NCBI RefSeq assembly: GCF_004102725.1
Contig: NZ_LHQS01000003.1
Location: forward strand, 183,889 to 247,888
From: Methanoculleus taiwanensis
GTDB taxonomy: Archaea; Halobacteriota; Methanomicrobia; Methanomicrobiales; Methanoculleaceae
DNA: 64,000 nucleotides
Reading direction: 5' to 3'
The notes under the pieces were generated by a model. It worked only from the letters and a program-made list of their open reading frames with translations. It made no database searches and was not told where the DNA came from. Positions 25,344 to 33,994 of this stretch are shown one piece after another. The position numbers were made by a program, and so were the translations under genes. Each line of letters starts with the position of its first letter. The first letter of the stretch is position 1.

Positions 25344-28300
25344 GCACGCAATCCCCATCCGATGCAATTCTGATCATCGACGACGACCCTGCCAGATCGG
25401 GAACGCTCGCCGGGTACCTGACAGGTCATGGTTTTAAAGTGCTGGTGGCCGGTAACGACGAGGCAGGGATCCGGATAGCCAGGGACGCTCATCCCGCCCT
25501 CATCTTGCTGGACGTGTCGATGCCGGACATGGACGGTTTTGAGACGTGCCGCCGGTTGAAAGCAGACGAAACCACGCGGGACATCCCGGTGATCTGTATA
25601 ATCCCCCGGACCGCGACGGAGGAGGAGAAAAAGACGGGATTTCACGCAGGGGCGGCGGACTATGTCACGAGGCCTTTTCAGCACGAGGAGGTTCTGGCAC
25701 GCGTTACCACCCATCTGCGCCTGCGGAGTATGATACGCGAGCTTCGGGAGGCGGACGCCCGTCTGCGTGTACTGATCGACAAACTGCCTATCGAGTTCTG
25801 GGCCCTGGACAGCAGCCTGCGCTATACTATGCAGAATGCGGTCAGCCGTGCGCACTTCGGCGACGTAGTTGGCAGGCGGATCGAAGACCTGGGACTGCCA
25901 CCGAAGGTTGCGGCCCTGTGGCTTGAGCAGGACGAGAGGGTGCTGCGGGGCGAAGTCCTCCGCGGGGAATACGAACGGACGCTGGCAGGCGAAAAAAGGG
26001 CGTACGAAAATCTAGTGGCTCCGGTCAGTGTTGATGGAACCGTCGTCGGCATTGTCGGTGTGGCACTGGACGTGACCGACTGTAAGCGGGCGGAGGAGGC
26101 GAGGGAGAGCGCTCTTGCAGAACTCCGGGAGCTGGAAACGATCATCAACCGGAGTCCGGCCGTTGTGTTTCTGTGGCGTGCGGTAGAGGGGTGGCCGGTC
26201 GAGTACGTATCCGGCAACGTCACCCAGTTCGGCTATACGCCGGCCGACTTCATGTCGGGCCGCATTCTCTACGCCCGGATCATCCACCCCGACGACCACG
26301 AACGGGTGGCAGCGGAGGTTTCCCGCTACAGCCGCGAAGGACGCGACAAGTTCGTTCAGGAGTACCGCATCATCACGGCATCCGGCGAAGTTCTCTGGCT
26401 TGACGATCGGACCTGGATCCGCCGTGATCCGGACGGAACCATCACCCACTACCAGGGGATCGTGATCGACATCACAGAGCGCAGGCGGGCGGAGGAGGCA
26501 CTGCAAAAAGCCCGAGACGAGCTGGAACACCGGGTAGCAGAGCGTACCGCCGAGCTGGCCCGGGCCAACCGTATGCTCAACATCCTCAGCGCGTGCAACC
26601 AGGCCGTCGTACGGGCCACGGAAGAGCCCGCACTTCTGCGGGAGATCTGCCGTATCATCGTCGATGTGGGCGACTACCCCCTGGTATGGATCGGTTTTGC
26701 CGAAGAGGACGCCGCCCGGACGGTGTGCCCGGTAGCCCAGTCGGGTTTTGAGGACGGATATCTGGATACCGCCGAGATTACCTGGGCCGACACCGAGCGA
26801 GGCCGTGGGCCGACCAGCACGGCGATTCGTTCAGGCAGGCCCAGCATTGCCAGGGACGTCAGGACCGATCCCAACTTCGCTCCCTGGCGGGAAGAAGCGA
26901 TCCGGCGCGGCTATGCGTCGTCCATCGCGCTGCCCCTGCAGGGCGAAGGCCGGGTCTTCGGCGCGCTGAACATCTATGCCGCAGCACCGGATGCCTTCCA
27001 CGCCGAAGAAGTACGCCTGCTTGAGGAACTGACCGGCGATCTGGCGTTCGGCATCACGTCTCTGCGGGAACGAACCGAGCGCAGGCGGGCGGAAAAAGCG
27101 CTCCGGGAGAGCGAAGTGCGCTACCGGTCCCTCGTCGAGCTCATGCCGGATGCCGTCATCGTGCATCAGGACGGCACCATCGTCTACGTGAATCCTGCCG
27201 GCGTCCGGATTGGAGGCGGAAAGAGTCCCGAAGACTTCGTGGGCAAACCGGTTTACCTGTTCGTTCACCCCGATTACCGTGATCACGTCGCCGGGCAGAT
27301 CCGCCAGATGCACCAGGAAGGCAGAGGTACCCCGCCATTCGAAGAGAGGCTCCTGACCGTCGACGGGCGGCCAATCGACGTTGAAATCACCGCAGCCCCC
27401 ATACACTACCAGGGCCTGCCTTCGACGCTGGTTGTTTTCCGCGACATTACCGAGCGCAAGCAGGCGGAGGATGAGTTAAGAAAAACTCATCGCCGCCTTG
27501 AGAGTACTTTGAAATTTATCGAGACGGTCTTTTCAGCCGTTCCCATCCCCTTTTTTTATAAAGATAGGGACGGCCGCTATATCAGAGTAAACGATGCATT
27601 TGCCGACGTCATGGGTTTCACCCCCGATTATTATAAGGGAAAGACCGTGATGGAACTCTGGCCCGGTGAATTGGCGGAAATGTACCACAAAAAAGACCTG
27701 GAGCTGATGGAGAATCCCGAAAAACAGATCTATGAGTTCCATGTACGGGATAAGAACGGAGTGATCCGTCCGGTCATTTATGGTAAAAATGTCTTTTATG
27801 ATGAAAACGGACAGATTGCAGGGATTGTAGGAGCTTTTCAGGACATCACCGAGCGCAAGCAGGCCGAGGATGCGCTCCATCGCCACGCCAGAGACCTCGC
27901 CCGGCTTCACCAGAAGCTGCAGATCGCAAACAGGGAGGCGAACCTCTACCTCGACATCCTCACCCACGACATCGGCAATACCGAGAACGTCTCGAACCTC
28001 TACGCCGACCTGCTCATCGGCTCTCTGGAGGGAGAAGCGGTCGGGTATGTGAAGAAACTTCAGCGCAGCATACAGAAGAGCATTGAGATCCTGCGCACCG
28101 TCTCCACCATCCGCCGGATCCACCGGGAATCCCCGGAGCTCAAGCCGATGGATCTCGATGCGGTCATCCGGAAGGTTACCGAGGACTTCCCGGGTAGCAC
28201 CATCCACTACGAAGGGGCGCACCAACCAATCATGGCCGATGATCTCCTCTCTGTTGTCTTCACCAACCTTATCGGCAACGCCGTGAAGTTCGGCGGCCCC

Positions 28301-28603
28301 GGTGTCGAGATCGCAGTCCGCGTCGACGAACGGGATGGCGAGGTGCTGGTCTCGGTCGAGGATACCGGTCAGGGCGTCCCGGACGACGAGAAGTATGCGA
28401 TCTTCCACCGTTACGAGCAGCAGAAACGGGGCGTCGGCGAAGGGCTCGGCCTGTATCTCGTGCAGATCCTCATCGAACGTTACGACGGGAAGGTCTGGGT
28501 CGACGACCGGGTGCCGGGCCACCCGGAGGAGGGGGCGGCGTTCCGGCTCACGCTGCGGAGTGCCCCGGACCGGCCGTCACGACCGGGAGAAGGCGGGACC
28601 TGA
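25340..28603 (+). CDS. Hybrid sensor histidine kinase: receiver, PAS, GAF, transmitter
   Basis: About 1087 residues and no membrane helices. Order: receiver (9-125; IIDDDP, LLDVSMPDMDG, VTRPF), PAS (~140-255), PAS (~262-385), coiled region, GAF (~410-575, with SACNQAVVRATEEPALLREICRII), PAS (~590-710), PAS (~720-845), then a transmitter with H-box LDILTHDIGNTENVSNLY, N-box NLIGNAVKFGG, G1 DTGQGVP and G2 GVGEGLGLYLVQ. It is a large cytoplasmic multi-input kinase. The transmitter is closely similar to the kinase at 17499-18854, also at the DNA level. Confidence 0.9.
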   Translation: MSTQSPSDAILIIDDDPARSGTLAGYLTGHGFKVLVAGNDEAGIRIARDAHPALILLDVSMPDMDGFETCRRLKADETTRDIPVICIIPRTATEEEKKTGFHAGAADYVTRPFQHEEVLARVTTHLRLRSMIRELREADARLRVLIDKLPIEFWALDSSLRYTMQNAVSRAHFGDVVGRRIEDLGLPPKVAALWLEQDERVLRGEVLRGEYERTLAGEKRAYENLVAPVSVDGTVVGIVGVALDVTDCKRAEEARESALAELRELETIINRSPAVVFLWRAVEGWPVEYVSGNVTQFGYTPADFMSGRILYARIIHPDDHERVAAEVSRYSREGRDKFVQEYRIITASGEVLWLDDRTWIRRDPDGTITHYQGIVIDITERRRAEEALQKARDELEHRVAERTAELARANRMLNILSACNQAVVRATEEPALLREICRIIVDVGDYPLVWIGFAEEDAARTVCPVAQSGFEDGYLDTAEITWADTERGRGPTSTAIRSGRPSIARDVRTDPNFAPWREEAIRRGYASSIALPLQGEGRVFGALNIYAAAPDAFHAEEVRLLEELTGDLAFGITSLRERTERRRAEKALRESEVRYRSLVELMPDAVIVHQDGTIVYVNPAGVRIGGGKSPEDFVGKPVYLFVHPDYRDHVAGQIRQMHQEGRGTPPFEERLLTVDGRPIDVEITAAPIHYQGLPSTLVVFRDITERKQAEDELRKTHRRLESTLKFIETVFSAVPIPFFYKDRDGRYIRVNDAFADVMGFTPDYYKGKTVMELWPGELAEMYHKKDLELMENPEKQIYEFHVRDKNGVIRPVIYGKNVFYDENGQIAGIVGAFQDITERKQAEDALHRHARDLARLHQKLQIANREANLYLDILTHDIGNTENVSNLYADLLIGSLEGEAVGYVKKLQRSIQKSIEILRTVSTIRRIHRESPELKPMDLDAVIRKVTEDFPGSTIHYEGAHQPIMADDLLSVVFTNLIGNAVKFGGPGVEIAVRVDERDGEVLVSVEDTGQGVPDDEKYAIFHRYEQQKRGVGEGLGLYLVQILIERYDGKVWVDDRVPGHPEEGAAFRLTLRSAPDRPSRPGEGGT

Positions 28604-29044
28604 CGGGGGCGAACCCGGCACGGCGGATCGCTCCATGCTCTCCTGCACCCATCGCCTTCCCGGACCTGCGACGAGCGGCACGATGAAGAGTGCCGCGATG
28701 CCAGCAACCCCGCACCACCACTCAGGAACCGCCGGGTACGCGATGATCCGCAGGCCGATGTAGAAGAGAAAGATGACGAAGGATACCGCCGATACGGCCA
28801 CGTACTGCAGCGACCGCTCGTGCGGGGTCACGATTGTAGCAGGGTTGCAGCACGTTATGCCACAATTCTCGAGATTTTTGGCGCCCGGTTTTCCTGTCGA
28901 CCATCGGGGTGACTCTATCGAGAGTTCACGTACAGCATCCGGGAGATCATAAGCACATTCGGCAGGAGAGGCACTCACAGACCCCGTGCTGTGTGCCCCC
29001 TCATTCTGCTGTTGTGCATAAAAGATACGGACTTTCCTGTCCAT
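28577..29044 (-). CDS. Putative two-helix membrane protein
   Basis: About 155 residues. Two hydrophobic segments near the C-terminus (VAVSAVSFVIFLFYIGLRII and WWCGVAGIAALFIVPLVAG) end in a basic tail. The N-terminal ~85 residues contain scattered Cys and no motif. ATG 29044 is used; another lies at 29062. The 3' end overlaps the kinase gene on the other strand by 27 bp. It may be real; no homology is recognised. Confidence 0.4.
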   Translation of the reverse strand: MDRKVRIFYAQQQNEGAHSTGSVSASPAECAYDLPDAVRELSIESPRWSTGKPGAKNLENCGITCCNPATIVTPHERSLQYVAVSAVSFVIFLFYIGLRIIAYPAVPEWWCGVAGIAALFIVPLVAGPGRRWVQESMERSAVPGSPPSGPAFSRS

Positions 29045-29275
29045 CGGTGAATGTATGCCCATTTTTTCACAAATGATAAATACCTTACAGGGAACAGAGT
29101 TCTCTATTGGAAGTGTTCATTAGCCGTTACATGTCCGGGGCCTTACCGTTATCGCAGATCGCCATTCTTCGGGGTGCGCACTCCCGGAGGTGAAGGGCTG
29201 CAGACGGTTGCAGCGGCAGATACGCCCCGAATGCAGGATACAAACAGAGTATCACAAACGTATGGAGTGCTGTAT

Positions 29276-29761
29276 ATGCAGTTCAATCAAAACAATGCTG
29301 GCAGGATCCTTTCCGCCCTGCTCATTCTCCTGACCGCCGCAATTCTCATATCAGGCTGTACTGACATCCTTTTTGAGCCATCAGAGAGCGGAAGCGGTTC
29401 CCTGGCGGGAGCGTATTCCGACTACGGGTACATCCAGATCTGGACGTGCCCTTCAGGGGCGTCCGTCTATGTCAACGGAGAGTACCTGGGGGAGACAACC
29501 GACGTGGATGACCTGTTCGTTCAGGTCGGTTCCGGATCGCATAAACTGGAGATATATAAACAGGGATACGAGCCATACCTCGAATACCTGTATATCAGTC
29601 CCGGCGAGACCGTGGCCAGGGATATCTTCCTTGAGAACAACTATTACAACCCGTATCCCGATTCCGACCCGGTATGGACACCTGCCCCGACATGGACATG
29701 GGAGCCTGACCCGACTTATTCGGGCCCAGTGTACGTGGCACCCACCCGTCCCATATATTAA
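29276..29761 (+). CDS. PEGA-domain lipoprotein
   Basis: About 161 residues. A signal segment ends in the lipobox ILISGC (Cys ~28). A PEGA-type beta domain follows (~50-115: GYIQIWTCPSGASVYVNGEYLGET, VQVGSGSHKLEIYKQGYEPYLEYL, SPGETVARDIFL). The end is Pro/Tyr/Trp-rich with spaced Asp-Pro. It is anchored outside the cell membrane and may be part of a surface layer. ATG 29276 is used; the open frame runs back to 29051. Confidence 0.8.
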   Translation: MQFNQNNAGRILSALLILLTAAILISGCTDILFEPSESGSGSLAGAYSDYGYIQIWTCPSGASVYVNGEYLGETTDVDDLFVQVGSGSHKLEIYKQGYEPYLEYLYISPGETVARDIFLENNYYNPYPDSDPVWTPAPTWTWEPDPTYSGPVYVAPTRPIY

Positions 29762-30331
29762 CCTCTTTTCAGGTGATGCACAGGCGGCCTGGACAAACCA
29801 ATTTTCTCTCCTCCGGAGAGCGCCGGGCAGGCTCGGTCGCCCAGGGCGGAGAGGCCGAAGCGAGCGATACCGGATCTCCTCGTTGGATGCTTCACCGTCA
29901 TCGAGCTCGAAGAGTGCCGCTTGCGCTGCCTCGACGCTCCTCGGCAACTCGATGGCTGCGGGCGACCGCGAAATCGGGGAGCCGCGACCGGGTAACCGCA
30001 GGATGCGGTCGCCAAGAACCTTGAGATCTTCGGGGAGGGGGCAGACAACCCTCCCGGGCACCATTCTCATACTAACACCTTACAGCCCGCCCTCCGGTTT
30101 CGGCATCTTGGGGAGCGTGCAGTGAAGGTACCAGAAGAGAAGCCCGATACCAATACAAGCGTATCGGACGGTGCTCGAGGGGTTTATTGTGGGGAGGCCT
30201 GCGCAGCGGTCGGCCCGGGCTTGAGATCGGCATACATCGATCCGGTCGCGAGCGAGAAGAGAAGTGCTGCCGGGGTCGCCCATGCTTGAGCGGTGGAGGT
30301 GTGGGTTCTCTGCGGGGATGGTGCCGAGACC
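29762..30331. other. 570-bp stretch with no secure gene
   Basis: A minus-strand frame from ~30070 (MVPGRVVCPLPEDLKVLG, later SVEAAQAALFELDDGEASNEE) could be a decayed gene, but it runs into the lipoprotein gene and ends in low-complexity sequence. No RNA or mobile element is recognised here. Confidence 0.3.
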
Positions 30332-30751
30332 TTATCCTAACCGCCGTCGGGCAAGGTCGAAAGCCTGGCAGGCCAGCCGGGTGCAGAACGCCGCTTCCTC
30401 TTCGCAGACAAGCGATCCGCTGTACTGAACGTTGTGTCTGGCGATCCGCAGTTTGTCGAAAGCGTTCAGCAGATCTGCAACTTCAGGGTCGTCACCTGCC
30501 GCATACCGCACTGCAGTAACCAGACAGGCGTGGCTCCGTTCGACGTAGCCTGCGGCATACAGAAACGCCCGGACGCTATGGAACGCGCTGTTGTACGCAG
30601 CGAGGTGAGCCATCTCGTACTCTTCGATCACCACGTTCTTCTCCGCAGCCCGCAGGAACCGTGCCGCGGATTCGAGTGACCCGGGGACACGCTCCTGTGC
30701 CCCGGGAGCGGAGCGGATGAGACCCCTGTCGAGGCACTCCTTCCACCTCAT
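30332..30751 (-). CDS. HEPN-domain protein, putative toxin of MNT/HEPN pair
   Basis: About 139 residues, helical. The HEPN signature is in the C-terminal half (KLRIARHNVQYSG, ~113-125), an Arg-x-x-x-His type motif with a Tyr, plus AYNSAFHSVRAFLYAAGYVERSHACL (~55-80). HEPN proteins cut RNA or are controlled by partner nucleotidyltransferases. Its ATG overlaps the MNT stop by four bases (ATGA), so the two are co-translated. A classical type VII pair (MNT antitoxin, HEPN toxin) is the best reading. Confidence 0.8.
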   Translation of the reverse strand: MRWKECLDRGLIRSAPGAQERVPGSLESAARFLRAAEKNVVIEEYEMAHLAAYNSAFHSVRAFLYAAGYVERSHACLVTAVRYAAGDDPEVADLLNAFDKLRIARHNVQYSGSLVCEEEAAFCTRLACQAFDLARRRLG

Positions 30752-31293
30752 AACAGAACTCCCCGGACGAGCACGTGATTCTTCAGAACGCTGGCAACGA
30801 ACGGGTCGCCCTCCGCTTTCATCTGCTCCCACCGGTAGTAGGGGACTGCCGTCACCTGCACCTCGCGGCCGGTCTCCTGTTCCAGTGCCGATACCCGGCT
30901 CAGGTCGACCTGACTTCCGTCGCCGATGACCAGGATATCGATGTCGCTCTGCTCATCGAAGGTTCCTGCCGAAGTGCTTCCGTAGATCGCGACCGCGATG
31001 CTCCCGGGCGCGATCTCTTCGATTCCGGCCTCCGCGAGGAGAAGAACCATGCAGGCCCTTTTCAGTTCCCGGGCGACGAAGGAGTCGTTGTCAAGGGAGA
31101 GGAGTTTTGCTGTGCCGAGGCGGGTGACGGTGAGCAGTCCGTCCCGCTCGAAGGTATCGGCATACGACGTAACGCTCCCGGGGCTGACGCCTATCTCCCT
31201 GGCGAGCCGGTTGATGTGGATCTCGCCTGTGGGGTGAGTGAGGAACCAGGCGAGGATCCGAAACCCGACGAACTTCTGGAACTCCTTGATCAT
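30748..31293 (-). CDS. HTH plus MNT nucleotidyltransferase, putative antitoxin
   Basis: About 181 residues. A winged helix occupies ~1-75 (INRLAREIGVSPGSVTSYADTFERDGLL). The nucleotidyltransferase domain follows (~85-180), with the catalytic pattern GSTSAGTFDEQSDIDILVIG (GSxxxG ... SDIDIL). MNT enzymes add AMP to their HEPN toxin and silence it. The HTH suggests autoregulation at the palindrome just upstream. The genes are MNT then HEPN, overlapping. Confidence 0.85.
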   Translation of the reverse strand: MIKEFQKFVGFRILAWFLTHPTGEIHINRLAREIGVSPGSVTSYADTFERDGLLTVTRLGTAKLLSLDNDSFVARELKRACMVLLLAEAGIEEIAPGSIAVAIYGSTSAGTFDEQSDIDILVIGDGSQVDLSRVSALEQETGREVQVTAVPYYRWEQMKAEGDPFVASVLKNHVLVRGVLL

Positions 31294-31302
31294 ACAATAT
31301 AA

Positions 31303-31316
31303 TGAATGATCGTTCA
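31303..31316. promoter_or_regulatory. Candidate operator between TATA and MNT start
   Basis: The near-perfect palindrome TGAATGATCGTTCA (arms TGAA/TTCA, core with one mismatch) sits 10-23 bp upstream of the MNT ATG. A T/A-rich TTTAATA at ~31321-31327 (minus strand) is the likely TATA box, ~30 bp from the ATG, so a bound HTH protein would block transcription. The likely ligand is the MNT protein's own HTH (inference). Confidence 0.5.
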
Positions 31317-31548
31317 GTGTATTAAACAGTTGCGGGGGTGGGGCGCCGGAGATGCGACGGATTCAGCTGGGCTTGCGGGCGTCCGAAAAATCGGTGTTCC
31401 GGGACCGGGTAGCTGCAGAGGTTGAGTATGCCTGAGCGGTCTGATGTCTCTATCGTTGGAATAACTGCCATCCTATCATACGGCACACTTCACTTGCACC
31501 GAGAATTTGCTACATCATCTTTCCTGCCTAGCATCATTTTAGCATAGT

Positions 31549-32478
31549 TTAATGGATCTTTCTGGCAACAAATGAATGGTATTTTACGGTTCGCTTTAAA
31601 CTGAAATTGGATGCCAACTGGTGCCCTCTGTATATATCGGGAGCGATTTCTTTGGGTGCTCCAGTTGATGGACTCTTTATTACTTCCCCTTCAGGACTCG
31701 CTCTGATGTACCTGCAAATCCTGTTGAAACTCCCTCGTACGTCAATTATCTCAGATGGATTTGATAGCAGAGGAATATCAAACAAAGGTACATCAATCCC
31801 AATCAAAATCGAGCCCTCCTTAATTTTATCAAAAAATTGGCACATGAAATTAACGTACTGATCCACACTTTGGAAGGAATACATCAAATCTGTTGCGCAG
31901 TTTTGCATGACATGCACATCCGAATTTTGTAATAACTTCACTGCACTAGCGCTGCCAAAAATACTTCCAAGGTTTGAGGTCAGTGTATTGCCAGAAATAA
32001 AATATCCTTTCCAATAGTCCGGAACCATATGCTCATATGCGTACGCTCTGAAGTCTTCCCAATTATTATTGTCGACATAATGCGATCTAACCGACTTTAC
32101 TGAAGGATACTTTTTACCAATAAACTTTAACAGCCCTAGTAACTCAGGTTCTGCTCCACCGCCATAGATAGATACATCTAAATTCGTTCTTCCCTTCCAA
32201 CCTAGTTTATCTCCAACGGAATTCTGATTTTCCAACAAAAGTGGAGGGCGTATCGCAGTTAAGAGGACATCCTCAATAGGGTCTATATAGAGAGGATAGT
32301 ATGCCATTAGGTATGCTGCCTGAAAGATAGGGTCACTATAAGCATAAGAAATAAAATCACTTGCAAAGAAGGTTCTCTGCACATATGCGATTTGGGAGCT
32401 CAAATCAGCAGTTAGTTGAGTATTGTATTCGAGGCCCAAGTAATTGATGACATGTCCATACGGATCATGCTGCTCCAT
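31549..32478 (-). CDS. Unknown Rossmann-like protein, island gene A
   Basis: About 309 residues. It shares a clear core with the protein at 33995-35233: AAYLMAYYPLYI (versus TAYMLCYFPSYI), VSIYGGGAEPELLGLL (~103-117; versus VSLYGCGPAPDFLGLL), W-x-D/K-F/W-R, VHVMQNCATDL (~189-198; versus LHIFQNCATEL), and IKEGSILIGID. The glycine loop plus following strands look like a SAM-binding Rossmann fold, but this is inference. The base use is AT-rich, unlike neighbours. It has its own TATA box, ~27 bp upstream of the ATG. It lacks the N-terminal domain of its paralogue. Confidence 0.7.
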   Translation of the reverse strand: MEQHDPYGHVINYLGLEYNTQLTADLSSQIAYVQRTFFASDFISYAYSDPIFQAAYLMAYYPLYIDPIEDVLLTAIRPPLLLENQNSVGDKLGWKGRTNLDVSIYGGGAEPELLGLLKFIGKKYPSVKSVRSHYVDNNNWEDFRAYAYEHMVPDYWKGYFISGNTLTSNLGSIFGSASAVKLLQNSDVHVMQNCATDLMYSFQSVDQYVNFMCQFFDKIKEGSILIGIDVPLFDIPLLSNPSEIIDVRGSFNRICRYIRASPEGEVIKSPSTGAPKEIAPDIYRGHQLASNFSLKRTVKYHSFVARKIH

Positions 32479-32501
32479 GTAATCAAATACTAAGTACTAC
32501 A

Positions 32502-32509
32502 CTATAAAC
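32502..32509 (-). promoter_or_regulatory. TATA-like box of island gene A
   Basis: On the minus strand TTTATAGT lies centred ~27 bp upstream of the ATG of gene A, the spacing that gives leaderless archaeal transcripts. No ribosome site precedes the ATG. Confidence 0.4.
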
Positions 32510-32619
32510 AGTAAGGTTTCCTCTTTCCATTTCAAAGATCTGCCTATGAGTGACGACTTATTGTGAATCTATTGGATTAGGATGATTTTTCAGAGGTGGA
32601 TTACCCCCAAAACTTCACA

Positions 32620-32800
32620 TGTGATGACCCATGCCGGGTCGAGCAAGACGTGGCAATGAGGTCCTTAGTACTCAAACCAAAAAGTCAATCTGATTAAGGT
32701 CCGTAAGAGGTTGGAAGCCGTATAATGGCGGCTCACTCCTAATGGTGTTCCAGATTGAGCCAAGACACCTAAATTAAAGCGATTCCATTTGGAACACCCA
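32620..32800. ncRNA. Candidate structured RNA in island gap
   Basis: The 412-bp gap between gene A and the DUF1848 gene has no ORF. It holds several inverted repeats: GACCC/GGGTC (32626-32640), AGCCG/CGGCT (32716-32733), and a perfect 9-bp pair GGTGTTCCA (32744-32752) with TGGAACACC (32790-32798). This stretch is visibly richer in G+C than its AT-rich surroundings. It may be a non-coding RNA or a decayed element; the strand is unknown and no family is recognised. Confidence 0.35.
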
Positions 32801-32890
32801 ATCGATTGTTATAATGCGCCTGACCGTATTTCTTGTTGTAGGCGGCCCCTAGGAATCCGTGGCTACTCTCTTGGAAAAATGGGCAAGTTA

Positions 32891-33961
32891 TTAAGAGTCC
32901 TTATTGAAACGGTTCAATGTGGGATTTTTTCTCGCTTTGGCAACAATTTTTTCAATCCATCTTTCATCGGCGTTTATTGTTGGAGATGATGGGTTTTCTT
33001 TATGCTTCGTAAAGTTATTCTCTACAGTCTTTTGTGAGTGATTTGCATAGCAGTACATACATTTATGCATACAGGTATTATACTGACCAATATCCTTACT
33101 TGCAATGCAACCACAATATTTTCGCTGTCCTGTATCCTTAACATTACTCGTCTTTAAGAACTCAATTAGCTTTAGATCATCTGGAAAGAGCCTCTTCATT
33201 AGACATCCATCAACACATTTGTTGTGCTCGATGCCCATGGCCCGCAGGTCGATAGATTCACAACATGTAGATACCGAAAGATTCCATTGCTGATTAAACA
33301 CCATGATTCTATTAGCAATATCACAGATTTCATCACGGGTTAATTCACGATAATCAGAGAAACCCTCTCTATCTAAGTTGCCCTTTACCTTTTTGTAACA
33401 GTTAATATCAGCGAAACTGATGACTAACTTTTGAGTATATGGAGCAACTTCATCCCCTATACGCTTAATCTTTCCAGCTAGCTGATCTATAGTTAAGCTT
33501 GGTGAGAGTAATAAAGGATCAAATCTCCAAATGACTTTGTCTTTTCCAATTTTATCAGATAGTTCCTTGAATGTTTCAATCCTCTTCGCTAATGGTGGGA
33601 CATTTGGTTCTAGTTTCTCTTCTTCGTAATCATTGAGCGTGAATTGGAAATAGTAATTAATTCCCATTCTGCTTATTTCACCTAAATATTTCATCAGTGG
33701 CCGGGGATTTTTTGTCCAAAAGACTATCATTCGAGTTTTTTGGAACGAAATAACTTGAGGCTCCTGATTAAATGGATTTATCCAGACAGTGTAGCCTTCT
33801 AATAGTCTCCGCATAAACCATTCTGGATAGAATGCTGGAATATCCGTTGATCTACTAGCAGAGATAACTTGTGGTGCTATCGCATCAATTTCAACCTCTT
33901 TTTCGAGTAAATTGTCGAAGTTCAACCGCAACTTAATAGTATCCCAACTTTTAAATGCCAT
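32891..33961 (-). CDS. DUF1848 protein, island gene
   Basis: About 356 residues. N-terminal VISASRSTDIPAFYPEWFMRRL (~32-52) is the DUF1848 hallmark, followed by a barrel-like middle (IVFWTKNPRPLM; KVIWRFDPLLLSPS). Cysteines cluster late: CC (233-234), C249 and C253, C283 and C285, and a CxxxCxxC triplet CMHKCMYC (C297, C301, C304). The triplet is like a radical SAM site, though near the C-terminus. DUF1848 is of unknown function; an Fe-S enzyme role is inferred. It follows the gene at 33995-35233 by 33 bp, so they form an operon. Confidence 0.85.
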   Translation of the reverse strand: MAFKSWDTIKLRLNFDNLLEKEVEIDAIAPQVISASRSTDIPAFYPEWFMRRLLEGYTVWINPFNQEPQVISFQKTRMIVFWTKNPRPLMKYLGEISRMGINYYFQFTLNDYEEEKLEPNVPPLAKRIETFKELSDKIGKDKVIWRFDPLLLSPSLTIDQLAGKIKRIGDEVAPYTQKLVISFADINCYKKVKGNLDREGFSDYRELTRDEICDIANRIMVFNQQWNLSVSTCCESIDLRAMGIEHNKCVDGCLMKRLFPDDLKLIEFLKTSNVKDTGQRKYCGCIASKDIGQYNTCMHKCMYCYANHSQKTVENNFTKHKENPSSPTINADERWIEKIVAKARKNPTLNRFNKDS

Positions 33962-33994
33962 TGTATCGTAGACCTTTCAGCATTATTGTCCATA

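Noticed and set aside
29453-30070. Minus-strand frame opposite the PEGA lipoprotein
   Set aside because: Half of it is antisense to a clear lipoprotein gene, and the rest has no recognisable domain.
31300-31550. Second copy of the tRNA-Leu 3' end as an att site bordering the island
   Set aside because: I looked for the tRNA 3' end (GCGAGAGGCCGGATTCGAA on the plus strand) on the far side of the island and found none. No integrase is present, so integration at the tRNA is not shown.
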